DNA from: Rhizobium sp. WSM4643
GTDB taxonomy: Bacteria; Pseudomonadota; Alphaproteobacteria; Rhizobiales; Rhizobiaceae
NCBI RefSeq assembly: GCF_025152745.1
Contig: NZ_CP104040.1
Location: 1 to 64,000 of the forward strand
Direction of reading: 5' to 3'
Length of the DNA: 64,000 bases
Part shown: positions 27,690 to 37,854 of the stretch, in pieces
Layout: each line of letters opens with the position of its first letter
Numbering within the stretch: the first letter of the stretch is position 1
Translations under genes and position numbers: made by a program
The notes under the pieces: model-generated
What the model saw: the letters and a program-made list of their open reading frames with translations, nothing else
Database searches by the model: none
Told to the model about the DNA's origin: nothing

Positions 27690-30596
27690 TCATACGGGGG
27701 AACCGGCTTTCTTGTCGGTGGAGGGCGATGTCCGGGCTGTGGCGGCGGGCGCGATGATGCCGGAGGGCATGCGCTCGCGCAACTCGTCCTCCTCCTCGGC
27801 CATGACGGCCTTCATCCGGGCGGTGATGTTGGCGCGCTTGCTGTCGCCGGATATTTTCTGGCCGACCAGATCGGTGACGTAGAAGGTGTCGATCACCTTC
27901 TCGCCGAAAGTGGTGATGCGGGCCGACTGGATGTCGAGCGACAGATCGGACAGCACGGCGGTGATCTCCGACAGCAGTCCCGGCCGGTCGAGGCATTCGA
28001 CTTCGATGACGGTGAACTTGTTCGACAGGCTGTTGGTGATGTTGACCGACGGCGGAATGACGAAAGCCTTGCTTTTCTTGCGGTTGCGCGCGCGCGTGGC
28101 GATGACCTCGGGCAGCCGCTTGCGGCCGGACAGCACGTCCTCGATCATCCGTCCGATCGTCGCCGCACGCCGCAGCTCGTCGGCATCGTCGGTAAATTCG
28201 CGGCTGACATGGATGGTGTCGAGCGCCCGCCCGTCCGATGTGGTGAAGATCTGGGCGTCGACGATGTTGGCGCCGGCCGCGGCACAAGCGCCAGCAATGA
28301 CGGCGAGCAGCCGCGGATGGTCGGGCGACAGCACGGTGATCTCGGTGATCGCGTGGAAACTGTCGGTGCGCACCGTGGTCGCGAGCGCTTGGCCCGCCTT
28401 ATCGGCTTGGCGGATGAAGTGGGCGTGGCGGATCTGGTCTTCCAGCGGCACCGAGAGCAGATAGGGCTGGTAGTGCAGCTTGGTATAGGTATTGCGGTCC
28501 TTCTGGCTCCAGTCGGCGAGCGCTGAACGCAGCGCCTCGGCGGCGGCATTGGCCCGCTCCTTGCGGGAGACCTCTGAAAAGCCGCCGGCGAGCAGCAGCT
28601 CGGTTTCATAATAGAGCGTGCGCAGCAGCTGGCCCTTCCAGCCGTTCCACACACCCGGACCGACGGCGCGGATATCGCAGATCGTCAGGATCAGGAGCAT
28701 CTTCAGCCGGTCGAGCGACTGCACGCGGTCGGCGAAATCGGTGATCGTCTTGCGGTCGGTGAGGTCGCGGGTCTGTGCCACCATCGACATGGTCAGATGT
28801 TCCTCGATCAGCCAGACGACGATCTCGGTCTGCTTCTGCGACAGGCCGAAGCGGGCGCAGAGCTTGCGGGCGACGCGGGCGCCGGCGATCGAATGATCCT
28901 CCTGCCGGCCCTTGGCGATGTCGTGGAGGAGAACGGCGACATACAACGCCTCGCGATCCTCTATGCCGGGCATCAGCTTGTTGGCGAGCGGATGCAGATC
29001 CTCGGCGCGTCCCTTGTCGATCTCGGAGAGAATGTCGACGGTGCGGATCAGATGTTCGTCGACCGTATAGTGATGATACATGTTGAACTGCATCATCGCG
29101 ACGATTTTGCCGAATTCCGGGATAAAACGGCCGAGCACGCCGGCCTCGTTCATCCGTCGCAGGATGAGCGCCGGATCACGCTTCGACGTCAGGATCGACA
29201 TGAACAGGCGGTTCGCCTCATCATTTTCCCGCAGGCTGGTGTCGATCAAGGCGAGTGAACGGGTGACGCGTTTCAGCGCGTCCGGATGGAATTCCAGCCC
29301 GTTGATGTCGGCGACATGGAAGAGCCGGATGATGTTGACCGGATCGCGCTTGAAGACCTCGGGGTCGGCGAGCGCGATACGGCCGCGGTCTTCGACGAAT
29401 TCGACGCTGCCGGCGATCTTGCGATTGCGATGGGTGAAGCGGCTGATGACGCCGGTAAGGCCCGGGATCGCCTTCGCCTGCTGGTCTTCAAGCGCAGCGC
29501 AAAGGATGCGCGTGAGATCGCCGACATCCTTGGCGACAAGGAAATAGTGTTTCATGAAGCGCTCGACGGCCGAAAGGCCCGGGCGCGTATGATAGCCGAA
29601 GGCTTCGGCGATCTCGCGCTGGATGTCGAAGGACAGACGCTCCTCGGCCTTGCCGGTCAGAAAGTGCATATGGCAGCGCACCGCCCAGAGAAAATCGTCG
29701 GCTTTCTCAAGCAGACGGTATTCGTGCTTGGACAGCACGCCGAGTTTGACCAGCTCCGCCTGGTCGCGCACGTGATAATAATATTTCGAGATCCAGAACA
29801 GCGTGTGCAGGTCGCGAAGCCCGCCTTTGCCTTCCTTGACGTTCGGTTCGACGAGATAACGCGTGTCGCCCGCTTTGCGGTGGCGTTCGTCGCGCTCGGC
29901 AAGCTTGGCGGCGATGAATTCGGGACCGGTGCCGGTGACGATTTCCTTGTCGAAGCGGGTCTCGAGCTCGGTTCCCAGCCGCTGCAGGCCGCAGATGCAG
30001 CGCATCTCCAGGATGGCGGTGCGGATCGTCATGTCGGACTTGGAAAGCGCGATGCACTCCTCCACCGTGCGGGTGGCATGGCCGACCTTGAAGCCCATGT
30101 CCCAAAGCACGTAGAGCATGAATTCGACCGCCTTGTGCGTCTCTTCCGCCGGCCTCGGCAAGAAGAGAAAGAGCAGGTCGATATCCGAGCCGGGCGCCAG
30201 CGTGTCGCGGCCGTAGCCACCGACGGCGGTCACCGCGAACTTATTTTTCTGATGCGGAAAGATATGGGCGGTGGCGAAATTGTAGAGGACGGTGATGATC
30301 TGGTCCTGCAGCCAGGAAATCCGGTAGGCGCAATTCAGCCCGCCGCCGTCGGCCATGAGTGCCTCGCGCGCCTTCTGCCGGCCCTCCGTGCTCGCCTTCT
30401 TCAGCACCGCCAGAAGATCGGCGCGCAGGATGTCGGGTCGGTTGCGGTTGGCCTCGGCAACGGCGTCACACTGCTTCTGCAAGAGCTCGATGTCGAGGAT
30501 GTTGGAGAAATCGAGGTCGCGCATCGCTGTCGCCGGGGCGGTTTCCTGTTCATGCCGGACTGCCGGTTCACGGCCTGCCGCTTGTTTCGTCTGCAT
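27690..30596 (-). CDS. glnD: Bifunctional PII uridylyltransferase/uridylyl-removing enzyme
   Basis: 968-residue nitrogen sensor that uridylylates PII proteins when glutamine is low and removes UMP when it is high. Domains in order: nucleotidyltransferase with [17 protein letters not shown], a linker, an HD domain with [13 protein letters not shown], and two C-terminal ACT domains that bind glutamine. A second start at MRDLDFSN (30524) is possible. Upstream are a small gene and mutS; downstream is murJ. With rpoN and ptsN it makes this window rich in nitrogen-signalling genes. Confidence 0.96.
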   Translation of the reverse strand: MQTKQAAGREPAVRHEQETAPATAMRDLDFSNILDIELLQKQCDAVAEANRNRPDILRADLLAVLKKASTEGRQKAREALMADGGGLNCAYRISWLQDQIITVLYNFATAHIFPHQKNKFAVTAVGGYGRDTLAPGSDIDLLFLFLPRPAEETHKAVEFMLYVLWDMGFKVGHATRTVEECIALSKSDMTIRTAILEMRCICGLQRLGTELETRFDKEIVTGTGPEFIAAKLAERDERHRKAGDTRYLVEPNVKEGKGGLRDLHTLFWISKYYYHVRDQAELVKLGVLSKHEYRLLEKADDFLWAVRCHMHFLTGKAEERLSFDIQREIAEAFGYHTRPGLSAVERFMKHYFLVAKDVGDLTRILCAALEDQQAKAIPGLTGVISRFTHRNRKIAGSVEFVEDRGRIALADPEVFKRDPVNIIRLFHVADINGLEFHPDALKRVTRSLALIDTSLRENDEANRLFMSILTSKRDPALILRRMNEAGVLGRFIPEFGKIVAMMQFNMYHHYTVDEHLIRTVDILSEIDKGRAEDLHPLANKLMPGIEDREALYVAVLLHDIAKGRQEDHSIAGARVARKLCARFGLSQKQTEIVVWLIEEHLTMSMVAQTRDLTDRKTITDFADRVQSLDRLKMLLILTICDIRAVGPGVWNGWKGQLLRTLYYETELLLAGGFSEVSRKERANAAAEALRSALADWSQKDRNTYTKLHYQPYLLSVPLEDQIRHAHFIRQADKAGQALATTVRTDSFHAITEITVLSPDHPRLLAVIAGACAAAGANIVDAQIFTTSDGRALDTIHVSREFTDDADELRRAATIGRMIEDVLSGRKRLPEVIATRARNRKKSKAFVIPPSVNITNSLSNKFTVIEVECLDRPGLLSEITAVLSDLSLDIQSARITTFGEKVIDTFYVTDLVGQKISGDSKRANITARMKAVMAEEEDELRERMPSGIIAPAATARTSPSTDKKAGSPV

Positions 30597-30722
30597 GCGC
30601 TATAGCCCCTTTGCCCGGCGATTGACACGGGCTTTGATAGTGCAAGAACCTTTAAATTTGGCGAAATGGTGTTGGTTCGCGTCAAGAGGCGAGGTCGCTT
30701 TGACGCAAGGCGCCGGTTTTCC

Positions 30723-30998
30723 TCAGCCGGCAGCCCGCGCATTCAGCAGATGCAGCACCTGCCGTGTCTCGCGCATGATCTCCTCAAGCGCCTGCCTGTC
30801 GCATTCGCGATAGCCGGCCTTGGCGATCGACGTTCCGAGCTCCGAGATTACAGCGCAGCAGCGGGTGATTTTCAGCATGCCGATCGGCGACGTCCAGCCG
30901 CGCGCGTTGCGGTCCTTATCGGCGCGCCGCATCGTGTCGAGCATGGAGCAGATCAGCGAGAGGCGCTCGGTTTCGCGAACCAGTTTTTCCATGAACAT
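30723..30998 (-). CDS. Small conserved-looking protein of unknown function
   Basis: 91 residues, largely helical, with several Arg/Cys residues (LICSMLDTMRRADKDRNARG, MLKITRCCAVISELG). I do not recognise a family. It is supported as a gene by an AGGAG site that overlaps the mutS stop region, a start 9 bases after that stop, and the same strand as mutS and glnD. No signal peptide or membrane segment. Likely co-translated with mutS; function unknown. Confidence 0.6.
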   Translation of the reverse strand: MFMEKLVRETERLSLICSMLDTMRRADKDRNARGWTSPIGMLKITRCCAVISELGTSIAKAGYRECDRQALEEIMRETRQVLHLLNARAAG

Positions 30999-31007
30999 GG
31001 CGCGCTC

Positions 31008-33734
31008 CTATTTCAGCTTCTTCTTGAGATCGTAAAGCGCATCCATTGCCTCGCGCGGCGTCATGTCGTCAAGGCTCATCGTCTTCAACGCCTCCTCTAC
31101 CTTGGAGGCCCCACGGGCCGTTTCCTCGCGGCGCACCGCCACCTGGAAAAGCGGCAGGTCGTCGATCAGTTGGCTCGCCGGGTTCTTGCGGTCGGCATCT
31201 TCCAGACGGGTCAGCACGTCGCGGGCCCGCGCCACGACGGAGGCCGGAAGCCCGGCAAGCCGCGCGACCTGGATGCCGTAGGAGCGGTCCGCCGCACCCG
31301 GCCCGACCTCGTGCAGGAAGATGACGTCGCCGTCCCATTCCTTGACGCGCATCGTCGCGTTCGATAGCCGGCCAAGCTTTTCCGAAAGCACGGTCAGCTC
31401 ATGGAAATGCGTGGCGAACAGCCCGCGGCAGCGGTTGGCCTCATGCAGGTGCTCAACGGCGGCCCAGGCGATCGACAGACCGTCGAACGTGGCGGTGCCG
31501 CGGCCGATCTCGTCGAGGATGACGAGGGAACGATCACTCGCCTGGTTGAGGATCGCCGCCGTTTCCACCATCTCGACCATGAAGGTCGAGCGCCCGCGCG
31601 CCAGATCGTCGGAGGCGCCGACGCGCGAGAAAAGCCGGTCGACGATGCCGATATGGGCCGATGTCGCCGGCACGAAGGAGCCCATCTGCGCCAGGATTGA
31701 TATCAGCGCGTTCTGGCGCAGGAAGGTCGACTTGCCGCCCATATTAGGGCCGGTCAGCAGCCAGATCGCCCCGTCCCGGTCGCCGGTCTTGGGCGAGAGA
31801 TCGCAATGATTGGCGACGAAGGGGCCGCCCGCCTGCCGCCGTAGCGCCTGCTCGACGACCGGATGGCGCCCGCCCTCGATGGCAAACATCTTCGAGCCGT
31901 CGACCTGCGGGCGGCAATAGGCCTGCTCCTCGGCGAGAAGCGCCAAGCCTGCGGCGACGTCGATGACGGCAAGCGCCCGGGCGCCCGATTTGATCGCCTC
32001 GGCTTCCGCAACGACGGCCGCCGTCATCCTGTCGAAGGCTTCGAGCTCGATCGTCAGCGCCCGGTCGGCGGCATTGGCGATGCGGCTTTCGAGATCGGCA
32101 AGTTCGGTCGTTGTGAAGCGCATCGCGTTCGCCATCGTCTGGCGGTGGATGAAGCGGGCCTTCGCCTCCGCCGTCTCCGTCATCGGCGAGGCATTGCCGG
32201 CGGTGACTTCGATGAAATAACCGAGGACGTTGTTGTGCTTGATCTTCAGCGACCGGATGCCGGTCTCCTCGGCATATTGCAATTGCAGGCCGGCAATGAC
32301 GCGACGCGACTGGTCGCGCAGTGCCCGGACCTCGTCGAGCTCGGCACTGGCGCCGTCGCGAAGAAAACCGCCATCGCGTTTCAACAGCGGCAATTCGTCG
32401 GCGAGGGTCTCGGCAAGCAGCTTTTCCAGGGCCGCGGGAAGGGCCTGCAGCTCGGACAGAGCCTGGCCGAGTTCTTCGGGCAGCATCGCCTTGCCGAGCA
32501 TCGCCGCAACTCCGCCCGCCGCGTCAAGACCTTGACGGATCGCCGAGAGATCGCGCGGGCCGCCGCGGTCGAGCGCCAGGCGAGACAGCGCACGCGGCAT
32601 GTCGGGAACATGTTTCAGCGTGTCGCGCAGATTGCCGCAGAGCAAGGGTTCGTCGATCAGGAAGCCGATCGAATCGAGCCGCGCGTTGATGCGGGCGGGG
32701 TCGGTCAGCGGCGACATCAGCCGCTCGGCGAGAAGCCTGGCGCCGCCGCCGGTGACGGTGCGGTCGATCGCCTTCAAGAGCGAACCGTTCCGATCGCCGG
32801 ACAGCGTGCGGGCAAGCTCGAGATTGGCGCGGGTGGCGGCATCGATGAACAGCGTCGAGGCCGCACTTTCCCGTTCCGGCTTTCCAAGCGGCGGCCGCTC
32901 GGCGATCTGCGTCTTCTCGACATAGGCGATTGCGGCGGCCGCCGCCGCCAGCTCGGCGCGCGAGAAGGTGCCGAAGCCGTCGAGCGTCGCGACGCCGAAA
33001 TACCGCGCGATCCGGCCTTCGGCGCTGGCGCTGTCGAAGAGCACGGAAGGTTGCGGCACGGCTGTGCGGCCGAGCACGTCGAAGACTGGCTTGAGTTCGG
33101 GATCGTGGAAGATGGTGTCGGGCAGGATAAGTTCGCGCGGATCGATTCGCAGGATATCGGCAAGCAGCCGCGAGGCTTCGGTCTCGGCAAGCCGGAAGAC
33201 GCCGGTGGAAATATCGATCCAGGCAAGCGCCAGCAAGGCCTCGCCGCTGGCGCGAATGCGGGTCAGCGCCATCAGATAGTTGGATTCCGAGGGCGAAAGC
33301 AGCTTTTCCTCGGTGATCGTGCCGGGAGTGACGAGGCGGACGACGTCGCGCCTGACGACGGATTTCGCGCCGCGTTTCTTCGCTTCCGCGGGATCCTCGA
33401 TCTGCTCGCAGACGGCGACGCGGAAGCCGAGCGAAATCAGCTTCTGCAGATAGTCGTCGGCCGCATGCACCGGAACGCCGCACATCGGGATATCCTGGCC
33501 CATGTGCTGGCCGCGCTTGGTCAGCGTGATGCCGAGCGCGCGTGAGGCTTCCAGCGCATCCTCGAAGAACAGCTCGTAGAAGTCGCCCATCCGATAGAAC
33601 AGCAGGGAACCCGGATTGTTCGCCTTGATCTCGATAAATTGCTCCATCATCGGCGTCGCCGAGGCACGGCTTTCCGCCGTGGCAAGCTCGGCCGCCGAAA
33701 AGGCTTCATTCCCTGTGTCTATTCGTGCGTTCAC
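31008..33734 (-). CDS. mutS: DNA mismatch repair protein MutS
   Basis: 908-residue mismatch sensor ATPase. The mismatch-binding domain carries the Phe-x-Glu contact in [13 protein letters not shown]; the C-terminal ATPase has Walker [10 protein letters not shown] and Walker [12 protein letters not shown] followed by the family signature. Full length. It is divergent from tme, with a 113-base spacer that must hold both promoters. Confidence 0.97.
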   Translation of the reverse strand: MNARIDTGNEAFSAAELATAESRASATPMMEQFIEIKANNPGSLLFYRMGDFYELFFEDALEASRALGITLTKRGQHMGQDIPMCGVPVHAADDYLQKLISLGFRVAVCEQIEDPAEAKKRGAKSVVRRDVVRLVTPGTITEEKLLSPSESNYLMALTRIRASGEALLALAWIDISTGVFRLAETEASRLLADILRIDPRELILPDTIFHDPELKPVFDVLGRTAVPQPSVLFDSASAEGRIARYFGVATLDGFGTFSRAELAAAAAAIAYVEKTQIAERPPLGKPERESAASTLFIDAATRANLELARTLSGDRNGSLLKAIDRTVTGGGARLLAERLMSPLTDPARINARLDSIGFLIDEPLLCGNLRDTLKHVPDMPRALSRLALDRGGPRDLSAIRQGLDAAGGVAAMLGKAMLPEELGQALSELQALPAALEKLLAETLADELPLLKRDGGFLRDGASAELDEVRALRDQSRRVIAGLQLQYAEETGIRSLKIKHNNVLGYFIEVTAGNASPMTETAEAKARFIHRQTMANAMRFTTTELADLESRIANAADRALTIELEAFDRMTAAVVAEAEAIKSGARALAVIDVAAGLALLAEEQAYCRPQVDGSKMFAIEGGRHPVVEQALRRQAGGPFVANHCDLSPKTGDRDGAIWLLTGPNMGGKSTFLRQNALISILAQMGSFVPATSAHIGIVDRLFSRVGASDDLARGRSTFMVEMVETAAILNQASDRSLVILDEIGRGTATFDGLSIAWAAVEHLHEANRCRGLFATHFHELTVLSEKLGRLSNATMRVKEWDGDVIFLHEVGPGAADRSYGIQVARLAGLPASVVARARDVLTRLEDADRKNPASQLIDDLPLFQVAVRREETARGASKVEEALKTMSLDDMTPREAMDALYDLKKKLK

Positions 33735-33847
33735 GGAGGTGGAGTTTTTCCCAAAAAAACAGGTGCCAACCCTATCCGCGCGCCGCTATAGATGACAACA
33801 GCATTTGAGGAAGAGCAAAGCGTCGCCCACAGGACGTTGGAGGATTT

Positions 33848-36130
33848 ATGCCCGATATCGATAAGAAGGACCGGCTGGTAACGTCTGTTACCGACCAGGA
33901 GGCGCTCGATTTTCACGCAATGGGCCGGCCCGGCAAGCTGGAGATCAACGCGACCAAGCCGATGGCGACGCAGCGCGACCTTTCGCTTGCCTATTCGCCG
34001 GGTGTTGCCGTGCCCGTGAAGGCAATCGCCGCCGATCCGCAGACGGCTTACGATTACACGGCGCGGGGAAATATGGTTGCGGTCATTTCCAACGGCACGG
34101 CAATCCTCGGTCTCGGCAATCTCGGCGCGCTGGCTTCGAAGCCCGTCATGGAAGGCAAGGCGGTGCTCTTCAAGCGCTTCGCCGACGTCGATTCCATCGA
34201 CCTCGAGATCGATACGGAAAATGTCGACGAGTTCATCAACTGCGTGCGCTTCCTCGGTCCTTCCTTCGGCGGCATCAACCTCGAGGATATCAAGGCGCCG
34301 GATTGTTTCGTCATCGAAAGCCGGCTGCGCGAGCTGATGGACATTCCCGTCTTCCATGACGACCAGCATGGAACGGCGATCATTGCCGCTGCCGGCCTGA
34401 TCAACGCGCTGGAGCTGACCGGCCGCGACCTGAAGACGACGAAGCTCGTCTGCAACGGTGCCGGTGCTGCGGCGATCGCCTGCGTCGAACTCATCAAGGC
34501 AATGGGTTTTGCGCCTGAGAACGTCATCCTCTGCGATACCAAGGGCGTCATCTACCAGGGCCGCACCGACGGCATGAACCAGTGGAAATCGGCGCATGCG
34601 GCAAAGACCGACGCGCGCACGCTGGAAGAGGCGATGAAAGGCGCGGATGTCATTCTCGGCCTGTCGCAGAAAGGTGCGTTTTCGGCCAAGATGATCCGCT
34701 CGATGGCGGAGCGGCCAATCATCTTCGCCATGGCCAACCCCGATCCCGAGATCACGCCGGAAGAGGTGGCTCGCATTCGCGACGACGCCATCATGGCGAC
34801 CGGCCGCTCGGACTATCCGAACCAAGTCAACAACGTCCTCGGCTTTCCCTATATCTTCCGCGGCGCTCTCGATGTCCGCGCGTCGACAATCAACGATGCG
34901 ATGAAGATCGCCGCCGTCAACGCGCTGGCAAACCTTGCCCGCGAGGATGTGCCGGATGACGTGGTTGCCGCCTATCAGGGCAACCGGCCGCGTTTCGGCT
35001 CGCAATACATCATCCCCGTTCCCTTCGATCCGCGCCTGATCTCGGCGATCCCGGTCGCGGTCGCGCAAGCCGCGATCGAAAGCGGCGTCGCCCGCAAGGT
35101 CATCACCGACATGGAGGGTTATGCCCGCGAGCTTTCGGCGCGTCGCGATCCGATCGCCTCGACACTTGCCAGCCTTTACGAGCGCGTCCGCCGCCGCCCG
35201 AAGCGAATCGTCTTTGCCGAGGCCGAGGAAGAGCAGGTCCTGCGCGCCGCCATGTCCTACGCCAACCAGCAGCTCGGCACCGCCATCCTGCTCGGCCGCG
35301 AGGATCTGATCCGGGCGACGGCGGAACGCGCCGGCATCGATCTCAACCGGCCCGGTCTCGAAATCGTCAATGCCCGGCTTTCGACCCGGGTCGAGGCCTA
35401 TATCGACTATCTCTATGCCAGGCTGCAGCGGCAGGGTTATCTCCATCGCGACGCCCAGCGCCTGATCCATAACGACCGCAACCACTTCGCCGCCACCATG
35501 GTGGCGCTCGGCGACGCCGACGGCATGGTGACGGGCATTACCCGAAACTATTCGACGGCGCTCGAAGATGTGCGCCGCTGCATTGACGAGAAGCCAGGCC
35601 ACCGCGTCATCGGCGTGTCGCTGGCGCTCTGCCGCGGCCGCACGGTCTTCGTTGCCGATACCGCGGTGCACGATATGCCGACCGCCGTAGAGCTTGCCGA
35701 TATCGCCGAAGAGGCCGCAGGTCTGGCGCGGCGCATGGGTTATCCGCCGCGTGTCGCCATGCTTGCCTATTCCACCTTCGGCCACCCCTCAGGCGAACGC
35801 TCCGAGCGGGTGCGCGAGGCGGTGAAGATCCTCGACAAGCGCCGCGTCGATTTCGAATATGACGGCGAGATGGCGGCGGACGTCGCCCTGAACCGCAAGG
35901 TGATGGAGCAATATCCCTTCTGCCGCCTCTCCGGGCCGGCCAACGTCCTCGTCATGCCGGCTTTCCACTCGGCCTCGATCTCGACCAAGATGCTGCAGGA
36001 GCTCGGTGGCTCCACCGTCATCGGCCCGATCCTCGTCGGCCTCGACAAGCCGGTGCAGATCACCTCGATGGGCGCCAAGGACAGCGACATCGTCAATATG
36101 GCGGCGATCGCCGCCTACGGGGGTTCGTAA
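33848..36130 (+). CDS. tme: NADP-dependent malic enzyme with phosphotransacetylase-like domain
   Basis: 760-residue chimera: residues 1 to about 430 are malic enzyme (FHDDQHGTAII, NAD(P) site CNGAGAAAIACVE), and the rest is a PTA-like domain that lacks known transacetylase activity but affects assembly and regulation in S. meliloti. Converts malate to pyruvate and CO2, central to C4-dicarboxylate use and to bacteroid metabolism. Rhizobia carry NAD (dme) and NADP (tme) forms; the mutS-tme-olsB neighbourhood corresponds to S. meliloti tme. Coenzyme preference is inferred from synteny. Confidence 0.88.
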   Translation: MPDIDKKDRLVTSVTDQEALDFHAMGRPGKLEINATKPMATQRDLSLAYSPGVAVPVKAIAADPQTAYDYTARGNMVAVISNGTAILGLGNLGALASKPVMEGKAVLFKRFADVDSIDLEIDTENVDEFINCVRFLGPSFGGINLEDIKAPDCFVIESRLRELMDIPVFHDDQHGTAIIAAAGLINALELTGRDLKTTKLVCNGAGAAAIACVELIKAMGFAPENVILCDTKGVIYQGRTDGMNQWKSAHAAKTDARTLEEAMKGADVILGLSQKGAFSAKMIRSMAERPIIFAMANPDPEITPEEVARIRDDAIMATGRSDYPNQVNNVLGFPYIFRGALDVRASTINDAMKIAAVNALANLAREDVPDDVVAAYQGNRPRFGSQYIIPVPFDPRLISAIPVAVAQAAIESGVARKVITDMEGYARELSARRDPIASTLASLYERVRRRPKRIVFAEAEEEQVLRAAMSYANQQLGTAILLGREDLIRATAERAGIDLNRPGLEIVNARLSTRVEAYIDYLYARLQRQGYLHRDAQRLIHNDRNHFAATMVALGDADGMVTGITRNYSTALEDVRRCIDEKPGHRVIGVSLALCRGRTVFVADTAVHDMPTAVELADIAEEAAGLARRMGYPPRVAMLAYSTFGHPSGERSERVREAVKILDKRRVDFEYDGEMAADVALNRKVMEQYPFCRLSGPANVLVMPAFHSASISTKMLQELGGSTVIGPILVGLDKPVQITSMGAKDSDIVNMAAIAAYGGS

Positions 36131-36290
36131 ACTCGCTTGCGCATGTGAGGCGCTTATTGGTGCCCGGCCGACAGCGCGTCGGCTGGGCGCTTATCCGGCT
36201 TAAAATGGCGCCGAAGGGTGAGGGCATCATGCTCTAGCCGTTGCCGGCCGATCATGCCCAGCCTCGAGCGCAGCTCCTGAAGATGAGATC

Positions 36291-36833
36291 ATGTTGAGAA
36301 ACAAGCTTGTCGTTTTGGCCATCGTGGTCGCCAGCTCTTTCGCTTATACGAAATTGATGGCCAGGGTCGGCTCAGGCTCGCCGCCTCCAGATGCGCCATT
36401 GGAACAACGGGCCGACCTCATTCGCGTTTATAAATCCGAACGTCGCATGGTCCTTCTCAGAGGCGATGCTCCCATCTCTACATACCGGATTTCTCTCGGC
36501 ACGGCTGCCGATGCGGGGCCCAAGCAACGAGAAGGTGACGAGAAAACACCTGAAGGGCGTTATGAAATAGACTGGCGAAATCCAAAGTCGATGGACTATC
36601 TGAGCCTGCACATTTCCTATCCAAACACGGATGATCGGCGCAACGCTGAAGCCGGAGGCTTTCCAGCCGGGGGCGATATCATGATCCACGGGCTTCCCAA
36701 TGGCTGGGGCCTATTCGGAAACGTCCATCACCTTTGGGATTGGACGGATGGGTGTGTTGCCGTAACCAACGCGGAGATGCGCGATATCTGGGCCCGCGTC
36801 CCCACCCATACCCCGATAGAGATCGTGCCCTGA
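36291..36833 (+). CDS. L,D-transpeptidase family protein (YkuD)
   Basis: 180-residue protein with an N-terminal membrane anchor or signal (about residues 5-20) and a YkuD catalytic domain. The active-site pattern is intact: His133 in MIHGLPNG and Cys155 in DWTDGCVAVTN. Such enzymes form 3-3 peptidoglycan crosslinks or attach lipoproteins. Codon use is visibly more AT-tolerant than neighbours, which hints at later acquisition. It lies between tme and convergent olsB. Confidence 0.88.
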   Translation: MLRNKLVVLAIVVASSFAYTKLMARVGSGSPPPDAPLEQRADLIRVYKSERRMVLLRGDAPISTYRISLGTAADAGPKQREGDEKTPEGRYEIDWRNPKSMDYLSLHISYPNTDDRRNAEAGGFPAGGDIMIHGLPNGWGLFGNVHHLWDWTDGCVAVTNAEMRDIWARVPTHTPIEIVP

Positions 36834-36870
36834 AGCATTGCCGGCGCCCGGAAAGGCTCTAGGAAAGGTT

Positions 36871-37746
36871 CTAGCTCGCGAAGCGGCCGGCGTCGGCGCC
36901 GTAATAATTCAGGTAACGGTCCGAAATGCTGGTGATCGGCAGCACGATCAGCACGTCGGTCGTGTTGAAGGCATGATCGACGACCGCGCTGGAGCCCACC
37001 ATCGCACCGAGGCGCAGATAGCCCTTGATCAGCGGCGGCAGGGCCATCAGCGCCCGCTTCGGGTTGATGGCCTCGACCGGCATCAGGTCCATGTTGCGGG
37101 CCAGATGCGGCAGGGCGCCGACGGCCCATTCGTTCTTCGCCAGCACATTGTGATGGAGGAAGGACAGCGCCAGCGCGTGGCTTTCGAGATAGACGCCGGG
37201 GAAAGAGGCGCAGCCGAACATGGCGCTGACGCCATGCTTCAGCGCATAGGCCCAGTTCCCCTGCCACAGCAGCTCGACAGTGCGCTTGGTGCGGTATTCC
37301 GGCAGCACGCAGGAACGGCCGAGCTCCATGAAGCGCTTGTCCGGATGTTTGGCGATGAGGCCGTCGATTTCGAATTCGGAAGCCGAGTAAAAACCGCCAT
37401 TGGCGATGGCGACATCTTGACGCAACAGCCTGTAGGTGCCGACGATCTGGTCTTCCGGGTCGCCCTCGATCGAGCGGTCGAGAACGAGAAGATGATCGCA
37501 GACGGCGTCATAGGCATCGACGTCGCGCTGGCGGCGCATGGCATCCAGCGGCAGCTGCGCCTTCATTTCGTCGACGAAGACGCGGTAGCGCACGGCCTGG
37601 GCGGCATCGATCTCGCGTGCCGTGCGGGCAAGGCGGGTCTCCAGATTGCCGATGCGGCCGAGGATATCGCCGTCCTTCTGTACAGCCGTCGAGGGCCGTG
37701 CGGGCTCCGCGGTGGTGTCACGATTCAGGATGTCGATGGCGGACAT
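36871..37746 (-). CDS. olsB: L-ornithine N-alpha-acyltransferase OlsB
   Basis: 291-residue GNAT-like acyltransferase transferring a 3-hydroxyacyl chain from ACP to ornithine, the first step of ornithine-lipid synthesis. Seen are an N-terminal region ending AQAVRYRVFVDEM, the core FEIDGLIAKHPDKRFMELGRSCV split over residues 120-145, and a hemolysin-like C-terminal half. OlsA (19230-20027) would finish the lipid. Ornithine lipids matter most under phosphate limitation; no Pho box was recognised upstream. Confidence 0.87.
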   Translation of the reverse strand: MSAIDILNRDTTAEPARPSTAVQKDGDILGRIGNLETRLARTAREIDAAQAVRYRVFVDEMKAQLPLDAMRRQRDVDAYDAVCDHLLVLDRSIEGDPEDQIVGTYRLLRQDVAIANGGFYSASEFEIDGLIAKHPDKRFMELGRSCVLPEYRTKRTVELLWQGNWAYALKHGVSAMFGCASFPGVYLESHALALSFLHHNVLAKNEWAVGALPHLARNMDLMPVEAINPKRALMALPPLIKGYLRLGAMVGSSAVVDHAFNTTDVLIVLPITSISDRYLNYYGADAGRFAS

Positions 37747-37854
37747 GACGATTCTCCCGTTGCCGGCTTATCGACGCCATAAAACACTTCTCTGCGACAG
37801 GAAAGTGACATTTTGAATTTCCAGGCGCAAGAAGCGTGCCGGTTTTTGAGGCGC

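Noticed and set aside
23079..30605. Other long antisense frames, for example 23079-24734, 26262-28526 and 29286-30605
   Set aside because: They lie opposite trpS, murJ/glnD and glnD, with repetitive His/Asp/Arg-rich translations typical of reverse-strand shadows in GC-rich DNA.
33731..35785. Antisense open frame of 684 codons opposite tme
   Set aside because: It mirrors the coding strand's third-position GC bias; the plus-strand malic enzyme is complete and recognisable, and the antisense product shows no family motif.
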